Origin: Anaerolineae bacterium
GTDB lineage: Bacteria > Chloroflexota > Anaerolineae > JAADDB01
Length of the DNA: 5,321 bases
Direction of reading: 5' to 3'
Assembly (NCBI GenBank): GCA_015486895.1
Contig: WFQT01000162.1
Span: 1-5,321, forward strand
Both the position numbers and the translations under genes were made by a program. Under the pieces are notes generated by a model. The model was given only the letters and a program-made list of their open reading frames with translations. It was not told the DNA's origin and did no database searches. Of the stretch, positions 1-5,321 are shown in pieces; within the stretch, counting starts at the first letter, position 1, and the number at the start of each line of letters is the position of its first letter.

Positions 1-43
1 GTATCCTCAACCCAGAAATAACACAAGCGGCTTTCCTAATCAT
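1..43 (-). CDS. Start of a probable thiolase (acetyl-CoA acetyltransferase), cut by the window edge
   Basis: Only 14 codons are visible, reading MIRKAACVISGLRI. The pattern A-x-V-I-S-G-x-R resembles the first beta-strand of thiolases, which commonly begin like 'REAVIVSGARTPIG'. A thiolase is also the enzyme expected next in this cluster, where it would cleave 3-ketoacyl-CoA with CoA as the last step of beta-oxidation. The ATG at 43-41 follows AAAAGGTGGC, so a purine-rich site is present but its spacing is short. It lies 86 bases downstream of the second acyl-CoA dehydrogenase, on the same strand. The identification is an inference from very few residues plus context; a different gene, or no gene, remains possible. 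Confidence 0.4.
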   Translation of the reverse strand, partial: MIRKAACVISGLRI

Positions 44-129
44 GCCACCTTTTCTAGGAATACGGCACAACATATGCCAATACCACCGGAAACACGCCCT
101 TTCTCATCACCCGGTCAATCCCTCGCTCA

Positions 130-1293
130 CTAAGGCCGAATACGCACACCGACTTCGCGGAAAAGCTGCGAGGCAATGACGATACGCTGAATCTCATTCG
201 TGCCCTCGAAGATCTCAGCGATGCGGGCATCCCGGAACATCCGCTCCACCGGAAAATCCCGGCTATAGCCCAAAGCACCAAGGATCTGCAATGCCCGATG
301 GATGTTGCGGCTGGCAATCTGAGAACCTAACAGTTTACAAATGCCTGCTTCTTTAGTGTAAGGCATTCCCTGATCCACCATCCAGGCGGTGCGATAGACC
401 AACGAGCGTAACGCCTCCACTTCTGCCGCCATATCGGCGATCATGAACTGAATAGACTGTTTATGGGCAATGGGCTTGCCGAAAGCTTCCCGTACCCGGG
501 CATAGTCAATGGCTATTTCGAGTGCTTCCTGAGCGCCGCCTAAAGTGGCTGCCCCAAGTGTCAGTCGGCCGGTATCCAACGTCTGCATGAAGATAATAAA
601 ACCTAAACCGACCTGACCAAGCACGTTCTCCTTAGGTACGCGCACGTCCTCAAAAACTAGCTCAGAGGTGGCACTGCCACGTATGCCCATTTTCTTCTCC
701 ACCGTGCCTACCTGGAAGCCAGCGTCTTTCTCCACAATGAAGGCAGTGATACCGCCATGAGCTTTCAACACTGGATCGGTAACTACCAGAACGCTAACCA
801 CATCCGCCAACGGGCCGTTAGTAATGTACATCTTGCTGCCGTTAATGACATAGTCGTCGCCATCACGCACGGCTCGCGTCTTAATGCCGGCGGCGTCAGA
901 ACCAGCGTTAGGCTCCGTCAGAGCAAAGGCAGCCAGTTTCTCCCCACGAGCCAACGGCACTAAGTACTTTTGTTTTTGTTCCTCGGTTCCGGCTAAGTAA
1001 ATCGCCATGGCCCCGATCCCAATATGAGCACCAATGGTGGTTGCAGTAGAGGTGCAAGTTCGCCCCAACTCCTCCATCAAAATGCAGTAACCGGTTTCCC
1101 CGGCGCCCACACCACCGTATTTCTGCGGAAAAGGTACACCCAACAAACCAATATCGGCCGCCTGGCGAATGACATCCATGTTGACTTCATGCTTGATATC
1201 TGCCGCCTTAGATGCCGGTCGGACAACTTCATTAGCGAATTCGCGCACCAATTTCCGGAATTTTTCCAGTTCTCTGGGAAAAGTAAAATCCAT
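130..1293 (-). CDS. Acyl-CoA dehydrogenase, catalytic glutamate present (short-chain/butyryl-CoA type)
   Basis: A 387-residue flavoprotein of the acyl-CoA dehydrogenase family, full length for the family. It would oxidise an acyl-CoA to trans-2-enoyl-CoA in the cytoplasm and pass electrons to an electron-transfer flavoprotein, which is not in this window. In order, it shows the N-terminal helical domain, the flavin/substrate signature ALTEPNAGSD (124-133), YITNG (156-160), the beta-barrel domain to about 230, and the C-terminal helical domain. That last domain has LDTGR (239-243), REAFG (268-272), QILGALGY (336-343) and RDARIAEIFEGTNEIQR (354-370). Glu363 sits where the catalytic base of short- and medium-chain enzymes lies (MCAD Glu376). 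GALG replaces the more usual GGxG. The ATG is preceded by GGGAGG (1300-1305) with 6-base spacing. The gene starts 16 bases after the stop of the preceding dehydrogenase, so the two are surely co-transcribed. The chain-length preference cannot be read from sequence alone. Confidence 0.95.
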   Translation of the reverse strand: MDFTFPRELEKFRKLVREFANEVVRPASKAADIKHEVNMDVIRQAADIGLLGVPFPQKYGGVGAGETGYCILMEELGRTCTSTATTIGAHIGIGAMAIYLAGTEEQKQKYLVPLARGEKLAAFALTEPNAGSDAAGIKTRAVRDGDDYVINGSKMYITNGPLADVVSVLVVTDPVLKAHGGITAFIVEKDAGFQVGTVEKKMGIRGSATSELVFEDVRVPKENVLGQVGLGFIIFMQTLDTGRLTLGAATLGGAQEALEIAIDYARVREAFGKPIAHKQSIQFMIADMAAEVEALRSLVYRTAWMVDQGMPYTKEAGICKLLGSQIASRNIHRALQILGALGYSRDFPVERMFRDARIAEIFEGTNEIQRIVIASQLFREVGVRIRP

Positions 1294-1309
1294 TGCCTTC
1301 CTCCCGCCG

Positions 1310-2455
1310 TTACGGCTCTACCTCAACGCCTTTTTCGGCCAGAACATGCCGCGCCACCAAGAACCGCTGAATCTCCGCAGAGCCACCGATGATCGCCAAG
1401 CCACGTGCATCACGGTACACACGAGAAATAGGGTAATCGACAATATAACCGTAACCGCCGTGGACCTGAATCATGGTATTGGCCACATCGTAAACTGCCG
1501 CACCACCGAAAAGCTTTGCCAATGTCGATTCGTAACCATATGGTTTTCCTTGCTCCGCCAGCCAAGCCGCGTGGTGCACTAAATGGCGCAACGCTTCCAC
1601 CTGTAATTGTGCATCGGCTATGTAATTCTGGATTGCTTGTTTATTAGCAATGAGCACGCCAAACTGCTTGCGCTCGATAGCGAACTGGGTGCCCAAATCC
1701 AGGGCACTTTCCGCTCCGCCTAAAGCAACAGCAGCCAAGCTCAGTCGAGCGAAATCCATAGTGCCTAATCCGACTCGCAAGCCATGTCCGACCTCGCCTA
1801 AAATATGATCTGCCGGTACCCGAACATCATCCAAGTACAAAGCGCAAATATTGGCACCGCGCAAACCCAATGTCCTCTCCCTGCCGCCGACCTTCAACCC
1901 CGGAGCACCTGCATCGACTAAGAAAGCGGTTACCCCCTCCGGCGCACGGGCAAAAAGTACGTACACGCCGGCAATGCCGCCGTTAGTTACCCACGATTTA
2001 ACTCCGTTGAGCAAGTAATCGTCCCCGTCCGGCTTAGCCTCAGTAATGATGCTATTAGGATCACTGCCGGCTGCCGGTTCTGTCAAGGCAAAAGCGCCGA
2101 TTTTCTCGCCCATGGCCATAGGTTCCAGATAAGCCGTCTTTTGCTGGTCATTGCCGTACTTCAAAATAGCATAGGCAGTCATCGTGTGAGCATGCAATGT
2201 GGTAGCACTGCTCATGTCGGCCCGTCCCCATGCCTCCGCCAGCAAGGTATAGCTGACCAAGTCTAGAGCAGCCCCCATGTAGTCTTCGGGCAAGATGGCA
2301 CCTAAAAAGCCTTGCATGGCAGCTTGTTCCAACAACTCCGGCGGCGTCTGCTCTTCGGCGTCAATGGCCTCGGCCCTGGGAGCGACTTCTTTGGTAGCAA
2401 AATCGCTGAACATCTGGGCGAACATCTGTTGTTCTTCATTCAGTGTAAAGTCCAT
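1310..2455 (-). CDS. Acyl-CoA dehydrogenase family protein lacking the usual catalytic glutamates
   Basis: A 381-residue acyl-CoA dehydrogenase homologue, full length. It keeps the flavin-binding framework: ALTEPAAGSD (123-132), WVTNG (155-159), RKQFG (262-266) and QVHGGYGY (330-337). At the position of the MCAD Glu376 base the sequence is AIIGGSAEIQR, so Gly357 replaces Glu. Long-chain and isovaleryl-CoA dehydrogenases also have Gly there but use a Glu in an 'LDLER' or 'QER' motif; here that motif is MDFAR (233-237), with Ala236. The N-terminal 'YGG' loop is also altered (DYMGAALD, 58-65). It may therefore be a catalytically weak or structural partner of the neighbouring dehydrogenase, or use a base elsewhere; this is inference. 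The start MDFTLNEEQQ is chosen because GAGGAGA (2462-2468) lies 6 bases upstream and the family begins there. An in-frame ATG at 2536 would only add a non-conserved tail. Confidence 0.93.
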   Translation of the reverse strand: MDFTLNEEQQMFAQMFSDFATKEVAPRAEAIDAEEQTPPELLEQAAMQGFLGAILPEDYMGAALDLVSYTLLAEAWGRADMSSATTLHAHTMTAYAILKYGNDQQKTAYLEPMAMGEKIGAFALTEPAAGSDPNSIITEAKPDGDDYLLNGVKSWVTNGGIAGVYVLFARAPEGVTAFLVDAGAPGLKVGGRERTLGLRGANICALYLDDVRVPADHILGEVGHGLRVGLGTMDFARLSLAAVALGGAESALDLGTQFAIERKQFGVLIANKQAIQNYIADAQLQVEALRHLVHHAAWLAEQGKPYGYESTLAKLFGGAAVYDVANTMIQVHGGYGYIVDYPISRVYRDARGLAIIGGSAEIQRFLVARHVLAEKGVEVEP

Positions 2456-2478
2456 GGGCCATCTCCTCTTTTTAGATA

Positions 2479-2515
2479 ATGCCGCTCTGGGCGACGGCAT
2501 GAGCTTCTCAGAAGC
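2479..2515 (-). other. Two adjacent small hairpins in the spacer between hydratase and dehydrogenase genes
   Basis: The 99-base spacer between the hydratase stop and the next start contains two inverted repeats. In transcription order the first is GCTTC/GAAGC around a 3-base loop (2515-2503). The second is ATGCCG/CGGCAT around a 10-base loop (2500-2479), ending about ten bases before the Shine-Dalgarno of the next gene. No T-tract follows, so neither is a standard terminator. They may shape mRNA stability or translation of the downstream gene, but short stems like these also occur by chance. Confidence 0.35.
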
Positions 2516-2554
2516 CATAACCAGCACCCAGAACACTACACCGACAACAAAATG

Positions 2555-3346
2555 TTAATTGTCCGTAAATACGGGGCGGCGTTTGTGCAAGAATGCGTCC
2601 ACACCTTCTTGCATGTCGTGAGTACCAACCAGGGAGACAAAATGATCCAGCTCATGTTCCAGCCCATCATTTACATCCGCCTCTTTCAGCCCCTCATCGA
2701 TGGCCCCTAACGCCGCCGCCATGGCCACAGCGCTCTTGCCCGCCAGCTTGCGAGCTAAGCCATATGCTTCCTTGAGAACGCTGCCTGCCGGCACTACTTT
2801 GTTCACCAAACCAAGGCGATACGCTTCCTGAGCAGTAATCATGTCGCCAGTGAGAATCATTTCCGTAGCCTTGCCACGACCCACAAGCCGAGGCAATCGC
2901 TGGGTTCCTCCCCAACCAGGGATGATGCCGAGGTTCATTTCCGGCTGCCCCATCCTGGCCTGCTGGGAAATAATGCGGATATGGCACGCCATGGACAGTT
3001 CCAGGCCGCCCCCAAGCGCCACAGCATTGATAGCTGCAATAACCGGCTTCTTACTGGCATTAATCTTGCAGAAAACCTTCTGGCCTCGCTGAATCACAGA
3101 GCGAGCATCTACGCCCTCTTTGTCCAAGGTAGCGATCTCATTGACATCAGCCCCAGCCACAAAGGCAAACTGCCCGGCGCCGGTGATGATGATCACTTTC
3201 ACATCATCATTGGCACTCACCTCGTCGAACGCCGCTTCCAAATCCAGCATAGTCTGGGTGTCAAAGGCGTTGGCCGGGGGATGATCAATAGTCAGCGTCG
3301 CTACCCGGTCCTCAATTGCCACGTGAACATTCTGATATTCTGCCAT
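2555..3346 (-). CDS. Enoyl-CoA hydratase (crotonase family)
   Basis: A 263-residue crotonase-superfamily protein of normal length. It would hydrate trans-2-enoyl-CoA, such as crotonyl-CoA, to (S)-3-hydroxyacyl-CoA in the cytoplasm. AFVAGADVNE (61-70) and LGGGLELSMA (111-120) form the oxyanion hole, using the backbone of Ala66 and Gly113. The two catalytic acids of true hydratases are both present: Glu116 in GGGLE and Glu136 in GQPEMNLGIIPGWGGTQR. This favours hydratase over isomerase or other crotonases, where one or both acids are often changed. ACHIR (120-124 region) has His where Asp is usual. The C-terminal segment with EGVDAFLHKRRP matches the family trimerisation helix region. The start MAEYQNV is chosen because AGGGAGG (3357-3363) lies about 10 bases upstream; in-frame ATGs at 3376 and 3478 would read through that site. 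It is the first intact gene of the leftward cluster and follows a dead 3-hydroxyacyl-CoA dehydrogenase by 37 bases. Confidence 0.95.
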   Translation of the reverse strand: MAEYQNVHVAIEDRVATLTIDHPPANAFDTQTMLDLEAAFDEVSANDDVKVIIITGAGQFAFVAGADVNEIATLDKEGVDARSVIQRGQKVFCKINASKKPVIAAINAVALGGGLELSMACHIRIISQQARMGQPEMNLGIIPGWGGTQRLPRLVGRGKATEMILTGDMITAQEAYRLGLVNKVVPAGSVLKEAYGLARKLAGKSAVAMAAALGAIDEGLKEADVNDGLEHELDHFVSLVGTHDMQEGVDAFLHKRRPVFTDN

Positions 3347-3383
3347 TTTGTCTATGCCTCCCTTTTTTCTATACATCTGATGA

Positions 3384-3563
3384 TTAGCTGTACTCGTGGA
3401 AACCACGGCCAACTTTCTTGCCCAACCGATCGGCCCGCACTTTAGTGCACAGGGAAACCGCTGGGCGGAACTGCCCACCGTACTGTTACCAGAATCTTTA
3501 TAGTCCTTCCAATACCACGTCCAGGCCCAAAATGTCAGCTAATCCTGACGAGCCCAAACGCCC
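3384..3563 (-). pseudogene. C-terminal remnant of a 3-hydroxyacyl-CoA (3-hydroxybutyryl-CoA) dehydrogenase
   Basis: Reading leftward to the TAA at 3386-3384, one frame gives GLADILGLDVVLEGL, then TAA (3500-3498), RFW, TAA (3488-3486), QYGGQFRPAVSL, and finally VRADRLGKKVGRGFHEYS. These match the C-terminal domain of 3-hydroxybutyryl-CoA dehydrogenases, which has 'ELADLIGLDV', 'YRP..L' and a terminal 'LGRKTGRGFYEY'. The frame is intact across both stops. They look like single substitutions, AAA to TAA (Lys) and GAA to TAA (Glu). Roughly 210 N-terminal residues, including the NAD-binding Rossmann fold and the catalytic His/Glu, are absent, and nothing like them lies upstream before an in-frame stop near 3600. 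The intact enzyme would oxidise 3-hydroxyacyl-CoA, the step after the adjacent hydratase. Neighbouring genes also stop with TAA, so recoding is unlikely. The upstream limit of the remnant is approximate. Confidence 0.75.
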
Positions 3564-3659
3564 ACCTTTGACAGATTTTCCTTTGTTTTTTAACCTAAAT
3601 CAGTAAAATCCTGTGTTTTCCTGTGGCTAAAACAAAAACGCCAGAATCCAGTAACAAAC

Positions 3660-3703
3660 AAAAAAATGGCATAGGTCACCTCCTGTAGGTCACTTATGCC
3701 ATT
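3660..3703 (-). terminator. Rho-independent-type terminator reading leftward
   Basis: On the minus strand AATGGCATA (3703-3695) pairs with TATGCCATT (3673-3665), and the stem runs directly into a T-tract of seven (3666-3660) followed by GTTTG. The 21-base loop can add an inner ACCT/AGGT stem. The same hairpin on the plus strand is followed only by CTTGTCTTCTC, so it is weak in that direction. The stem is A+T-rich, hence moderate strength. It would stop any leftward transcript arising between here and mutL, ahead of the dehydrogenase remnant. The loop carries two copies of TAGGTCAC (3672-3679 and 3686-3693 on the plus strand). Confidence 0.6.
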
Positions 3704-4057
3704 CTTGTCTTCTCAATAAGGCGCACACCTTTGCGGTCGCCTCGTGACGTGTGGGACAGGAACAAAGCCACGCCCCTCCCCGTAGTTCTCAAGCAGGTAT
3801 CACCATTCGCATCATTATAATCAAGATATGAGACTACATTATCCCACCAATTACGCATTCCTAAAGCCTCGCTGCTAAGGAAGGTAAACATGTTTCAACA
3901 CTCACAATTTCATTAGGATACGGATTGTTCAGAATTTCACGTGCATTTTACAACAACCCGCGCGAGAAAGCAAATAGGTTCAAGACAAATGGCAGTAAAC
4001 ACGGCAGATGCAACACCACAGGGGCCAGATCGAATGTCCTCTACAACCGGATGTCCT
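3704..4057. other. Intergenic stretch without a convincing gene
   Basis: This part of the spacer between the divergent cluster and mutL shows no gene I recognise. A minus-strand frame of 65 codons (3891-3694) has no clear Shine-Dalgarno, resembles no family I know, and its stop lies inside the terminator stem, so I do not call it. At 3719-3742 there is a bulged hairpin (AGGCG-CAC-ACC, loop TTTGC, GGTCGCCT). It is of the kind often seen as dispersed intergenic repeats, but only one copy is visible here. TATAAT occurs at 3816-3821 with no partner -35 on either strand. The mutL frame stays open upstream to 3917, but the promoter and start evidence place the gene start at 4127. No promoter for the leftward cluster could be assigned with confidence. 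Confidence 0.6.
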
Positions 4058-4086
4058 TTGACAAGCCCCGGCGGCAATGTTATCAT
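4058..4086 (+). promoter_or_regulatory. Near-consensus housekeeping sigma promoter for mutL
   Basis: TTGACA (4058-4063) is a perfect -35 hexamer. It is followed by a 17-base spacer and TATCAT (4081-4086), which matches the TATAAT consensus at five of six positions. The bases TGT just before it form an extended -10. Transcription would begin near 4093, giving a leader of about 35 bases that contains the ribosome-binding site of mutL. Everything here is sequence match; no transcription data are available. Confidence 0.75.
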
Positions 4087-4110
4087 CAACGCAAAGCACC
4101 ATTCCAAAAA

Positions 4111-4119
4111 AGAAGGAAG
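4111..4119 (+). promoter_or_regulatory. Ribosome-binding site that fixes the TTG start of mutL
   Basis: AGAAGGAAG, with core AAGGA at 4113-4117, lies 9 bases before TTG at 4127. No comparable site precedes the in-frame ATGs at 3989 or 4034, and both of those lie upstream of the predicted transcription start. Confidence 0.7.
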
Positions 4120-4126
4120 AAAGCCA

Positions 4127-5321
4127 TTGCCAATACACTTGCTACCGCCCGAAATTAGTAACCAGATTGCCGCCGGCGAAGTCGTCGAACGGCCTGCCTC
4201 CGCAGTCAAAGAGCTCATCGAGAATAGCTTAGACGCCGGGGCAAACGACGTCCGGATTGAAATCCGAGAAGGAGGCCGACGCCTCCTAAAAGTCAGCGAC
4301 AACGGCTGCGGAATCCCAGCGGCGGAATTGCCTTTAGCTTTCCAGCGGCACGCCACCAGCAAGATCAATAACACCGCCGACTTAGTCGGTATCAAGACGT
4401 TAGGATTTCGCGGGGAAGCATTAGCCAGCGTCGCCGCTGTCAGCCAGGTGACCATGTTAAGCCGTTACAAGGACGAAGCTACAGGACGCAAAATCATCAT
4501 CCACGGCAGCAAGCAAATCGCTTTAGAGCCAGCCGGAGCCCCGGTCGGCAGCAGTGTCACCGTAGAGAACCTTTTCTACAACACGCCCGCCCGGCGTAAA
4601 TTCTTGCGCCGCCCGGCCACCGAGGCCTCCCACATCCATAGCATCGTTACCCATTACGCATTAGCTTTCCCTGAATGCCGCTTCCAGCTCATCAATGAAG
4701 GCCGGCTCACATTCCAGAGCCACGGCAGCGGCCGCTTGGAAGACGTTATCTCCCGCGTTTACGGCCCCAATGCCGCGCAGCAAATGGTGTTAGTAGGCAA
4801 TGAAACAGCGATGAAAAGCAGTGCAGAAGCGCCAGTGCCCCAAGTGTATGGGTTCGCCAGCCTGCCAAGCTTTAATAAGTCGAATCGTTCCTATATCGCC
4901 ATCTTCCTCAACAAGCGCTGGATACAAGACCGCAACTTAGTTTTCGCCGTCATCCAGGCTTATCACACCATGCTCATGGTGGGCCGCTACCCGGTTGTCG
5001 TCCTGCACATCCGCTTAGATCCAGATTTAGTGGATGTCAACGTCCACCCCACCAAAGCAGAAGTACGCTTCCGCGATCCGCGAGTCGTCTTCTCAGCCGT
5101 GCAACGTGCAGTCCGCCAGACTGTCACGGAAAACGCACCCATTCCAGAGATCGGCTGGGGAGCAGAAACTGGCACCCCACCCCACCCCGGTCAACCTCTC
5201 TGGTACGGCCAGGGGAAAGCAGAACGGGGGCAAGGGCCCCTCACTTTCCCCAAAGGAGAGACAAGGGGCACGCTGCCGTGGCAGTCCGGCTCGCCCCTTC
5301 CCACGCCGGGGCCGGACACAC
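4127..5321 (+). CDS. mutL: DNA mismatch repair protein MutL, N-terminal part (cut by right window edge)
   Basis: The first 398 residues of MutL are present. MutL is the GHKL-family ATPase that couples MutS mismatch recognition to strand incision and removal. Visible ATPase motifs are KELIENSLDAGA (Glu29, Asn33), SDNGCGI (Asp58), ATSKI (76-80), TLGFRGEALAS (91-101) and LFYNTPARRKFL (149-160). The transducer domain follows, with DVNVHPTKAEVRF (303-315, with the conserved lysine at 310). After about 335 the sequence turns Pro/Gly-rich, which is the interdomain linker. The C-terminal dimerisation/endonuclease domain lies outside the window, so nuclease competence cannot be judged. The TTG start is chosen because MPIHLLPPEI aligns with the family start and puts Glu29, Asn33 and Asp58 at the same numbers as in Escherichia coli MutL. 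A ribosome-binding site and a near-consensus promoter sit just upstream. The gene is divergent from the acyl-CoA cluster; mutS is not adjacent on the visible side. Confidence 0.96.
   Translation, partial: MPIHLLPPEISNQIAAGEVVERPASAVKELIENSLDAGANDVRIEIREGGRRLLKVSDNGCGIPAAELPLAFQRHATSKINNTADLVGIKTLGFRGEALASVAAVSQVTMLSRYKDEATGRKIIIHGSKQIALEPAGAPVGSSVTVENLFYNTPARRKFLRRPATEASHIHSIVTHYALAFPECRFQLINEGRLTFQSHGSGRLEDVISRVYGPNAAQQMVLVGNETAMKSSAEAPVPQVYGFASLPSFNKSNRSYIAIFLNKRWIQDRNLVFAVIQAYHTMLMVGRYPVVVLHIRLDPDLVDVNVHPTKAEVRFRDPRVVFSAVQRAVRQTVTENAPIPEIGWGAETGTPPHPGQPLWYGQGKAERGQGPLTFPKGETRGTLPWQSGSPLPTPGPDT

Noticed and set aside
757..1582. Several plus-strand open frames opposite the two acyl-CoA dehydrogenase genes
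   Set aside because: They are antisense to conserved dehydrogenase coding sequence and have no family resemblance or start signals of their own.
2456..2536. Longer start for the first acyl-CoA dehydrogenase at 2536
   Set aside because: It would read through the hairpins and the GAGGAGA site; MDFTLNEEQQ is the usual family N-terminus.
3347..3478. Longer start for the enoyl-CoA hydratase at 3478 or 3376
   Set aside because: The added residues are translated from the out-of-frame dehydrogenase remnant and the hydratase's own Shine-Dalgarno; the protein is already full length from 3346.
3568..3596. TTGACA on the plus strand at 3568-3573 as a promoter
   Set aside because: The element 17 bases downstream (TAACCT) is a poor -10, it lies in the dehydrogenase remnant, and the rightward gene has a much better promoter at 4058.
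3609..3625. Direct repeat TCCTGTG (3609-3615, 3619-3625) as an operator or attachment site
   Set aside because: The repeat is only seven bases long with no other supporting structure; chance is sufficient.
3814..3821. TATAAT on both strands at 3814-3821 as a -10 element
   Set aside because: No acceptable -35 hexamer lies 16-19 bases away on either strand.
3694..3891. Minus-strand open frame of 65 codons in the intergenic region
   Set aside because: It has no clear ribosome-binding site, no recognisable family, its stop lies within the terminator stem, and its 3' part is the bulged hairpin. Chance translation of intergenic sequence is likelier.
3989..4126. N-terminal extension of mutL from the in-frame ATG at 3989 or 4034
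   Set aside because: The extension is unlike MutL and would be encoded by the promoter and ribosome-binding site. The TTG at 4127 restores the family start and E. coli numbering.
3937..4455. Long minus-strand frame opposite the start of mutL
   Set aside because: It overlaps strongly conserved MutL ATPase motifs on the plus strand and the mutL promoter, so it is a shadow of mutL.

Overview
The window is ordinary bacterial chromosome. It holds a leftward fatty-acid/acyl-CoA beta-oxidation gene cluster and, divergent from it, the 5' part of a mismatch-repair gene. By eye the base composition is slightly above half G+C. The MutL N-terminal half reads like Chloroflexota (Anaerolineae-type) MutL proteins, for example in the 'HYALAFPECRF' stretch and the 'RSYIAIFLNKRWIQDRNL' region. 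I therefore lean to a Chloroflexota bacterium, but this rests on recalled family appearance and has only moderate weight.

Layout. Positions 1-3346 read on the minus strand. In transcription order the genes are a crotonase-family enoyl-CoA hydratase (3346-2555), a first acyl-CoA dehydrogenase (2455-1310), a second acyl-CoA dehydrogenase (1293-130), and the first codons of a further gene leaving the left edge (43-1). The opening residues of that last gene resemble a thiolase. Just upstream of the hydratase (3384 to about 3563) is the C-terminal remnant of a 3-hydroxyacyl-CoA dehydrogenase. It is truncated at its 5' side and carries two in-frame TAA codons. The ancestral cluster thus probably encoded the full cycle: dehydrogenase, hydratase, 3-hydroxyacyl-CoA dehydrogenase and thiolase.

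Positions 3564-4057 hold no convincing gene. They contain a hairpin plus T-tract terminator reading leftward (3660-3703), with a strong Shine-Dalgarno sequence inside its loop, and a second bulged hairpin (3719-3742). A near-consensus rightward promoter follows (4058-4086), then a purine-rich ribosome-binding site and a TTG-started mutL (4127 to the right edge). The mutL gene is cut inside its interdomain linker.

The most useful observations are three. The 3-hydroxyacyl-CoA dehydrogenase has decayed inside an otherwise intact cluster. The upstream acyl-CoA dehydrogenase lacks a glutamate at both known catalytic-base positions, while its neighbour keeps one. The mutL promoter, ribosome-binding site and TTG start agree closely with one another. 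I saw no mobile element, CRISPR array, tRNA or rRNA, and no sign of a new defence or biosynthetic system.
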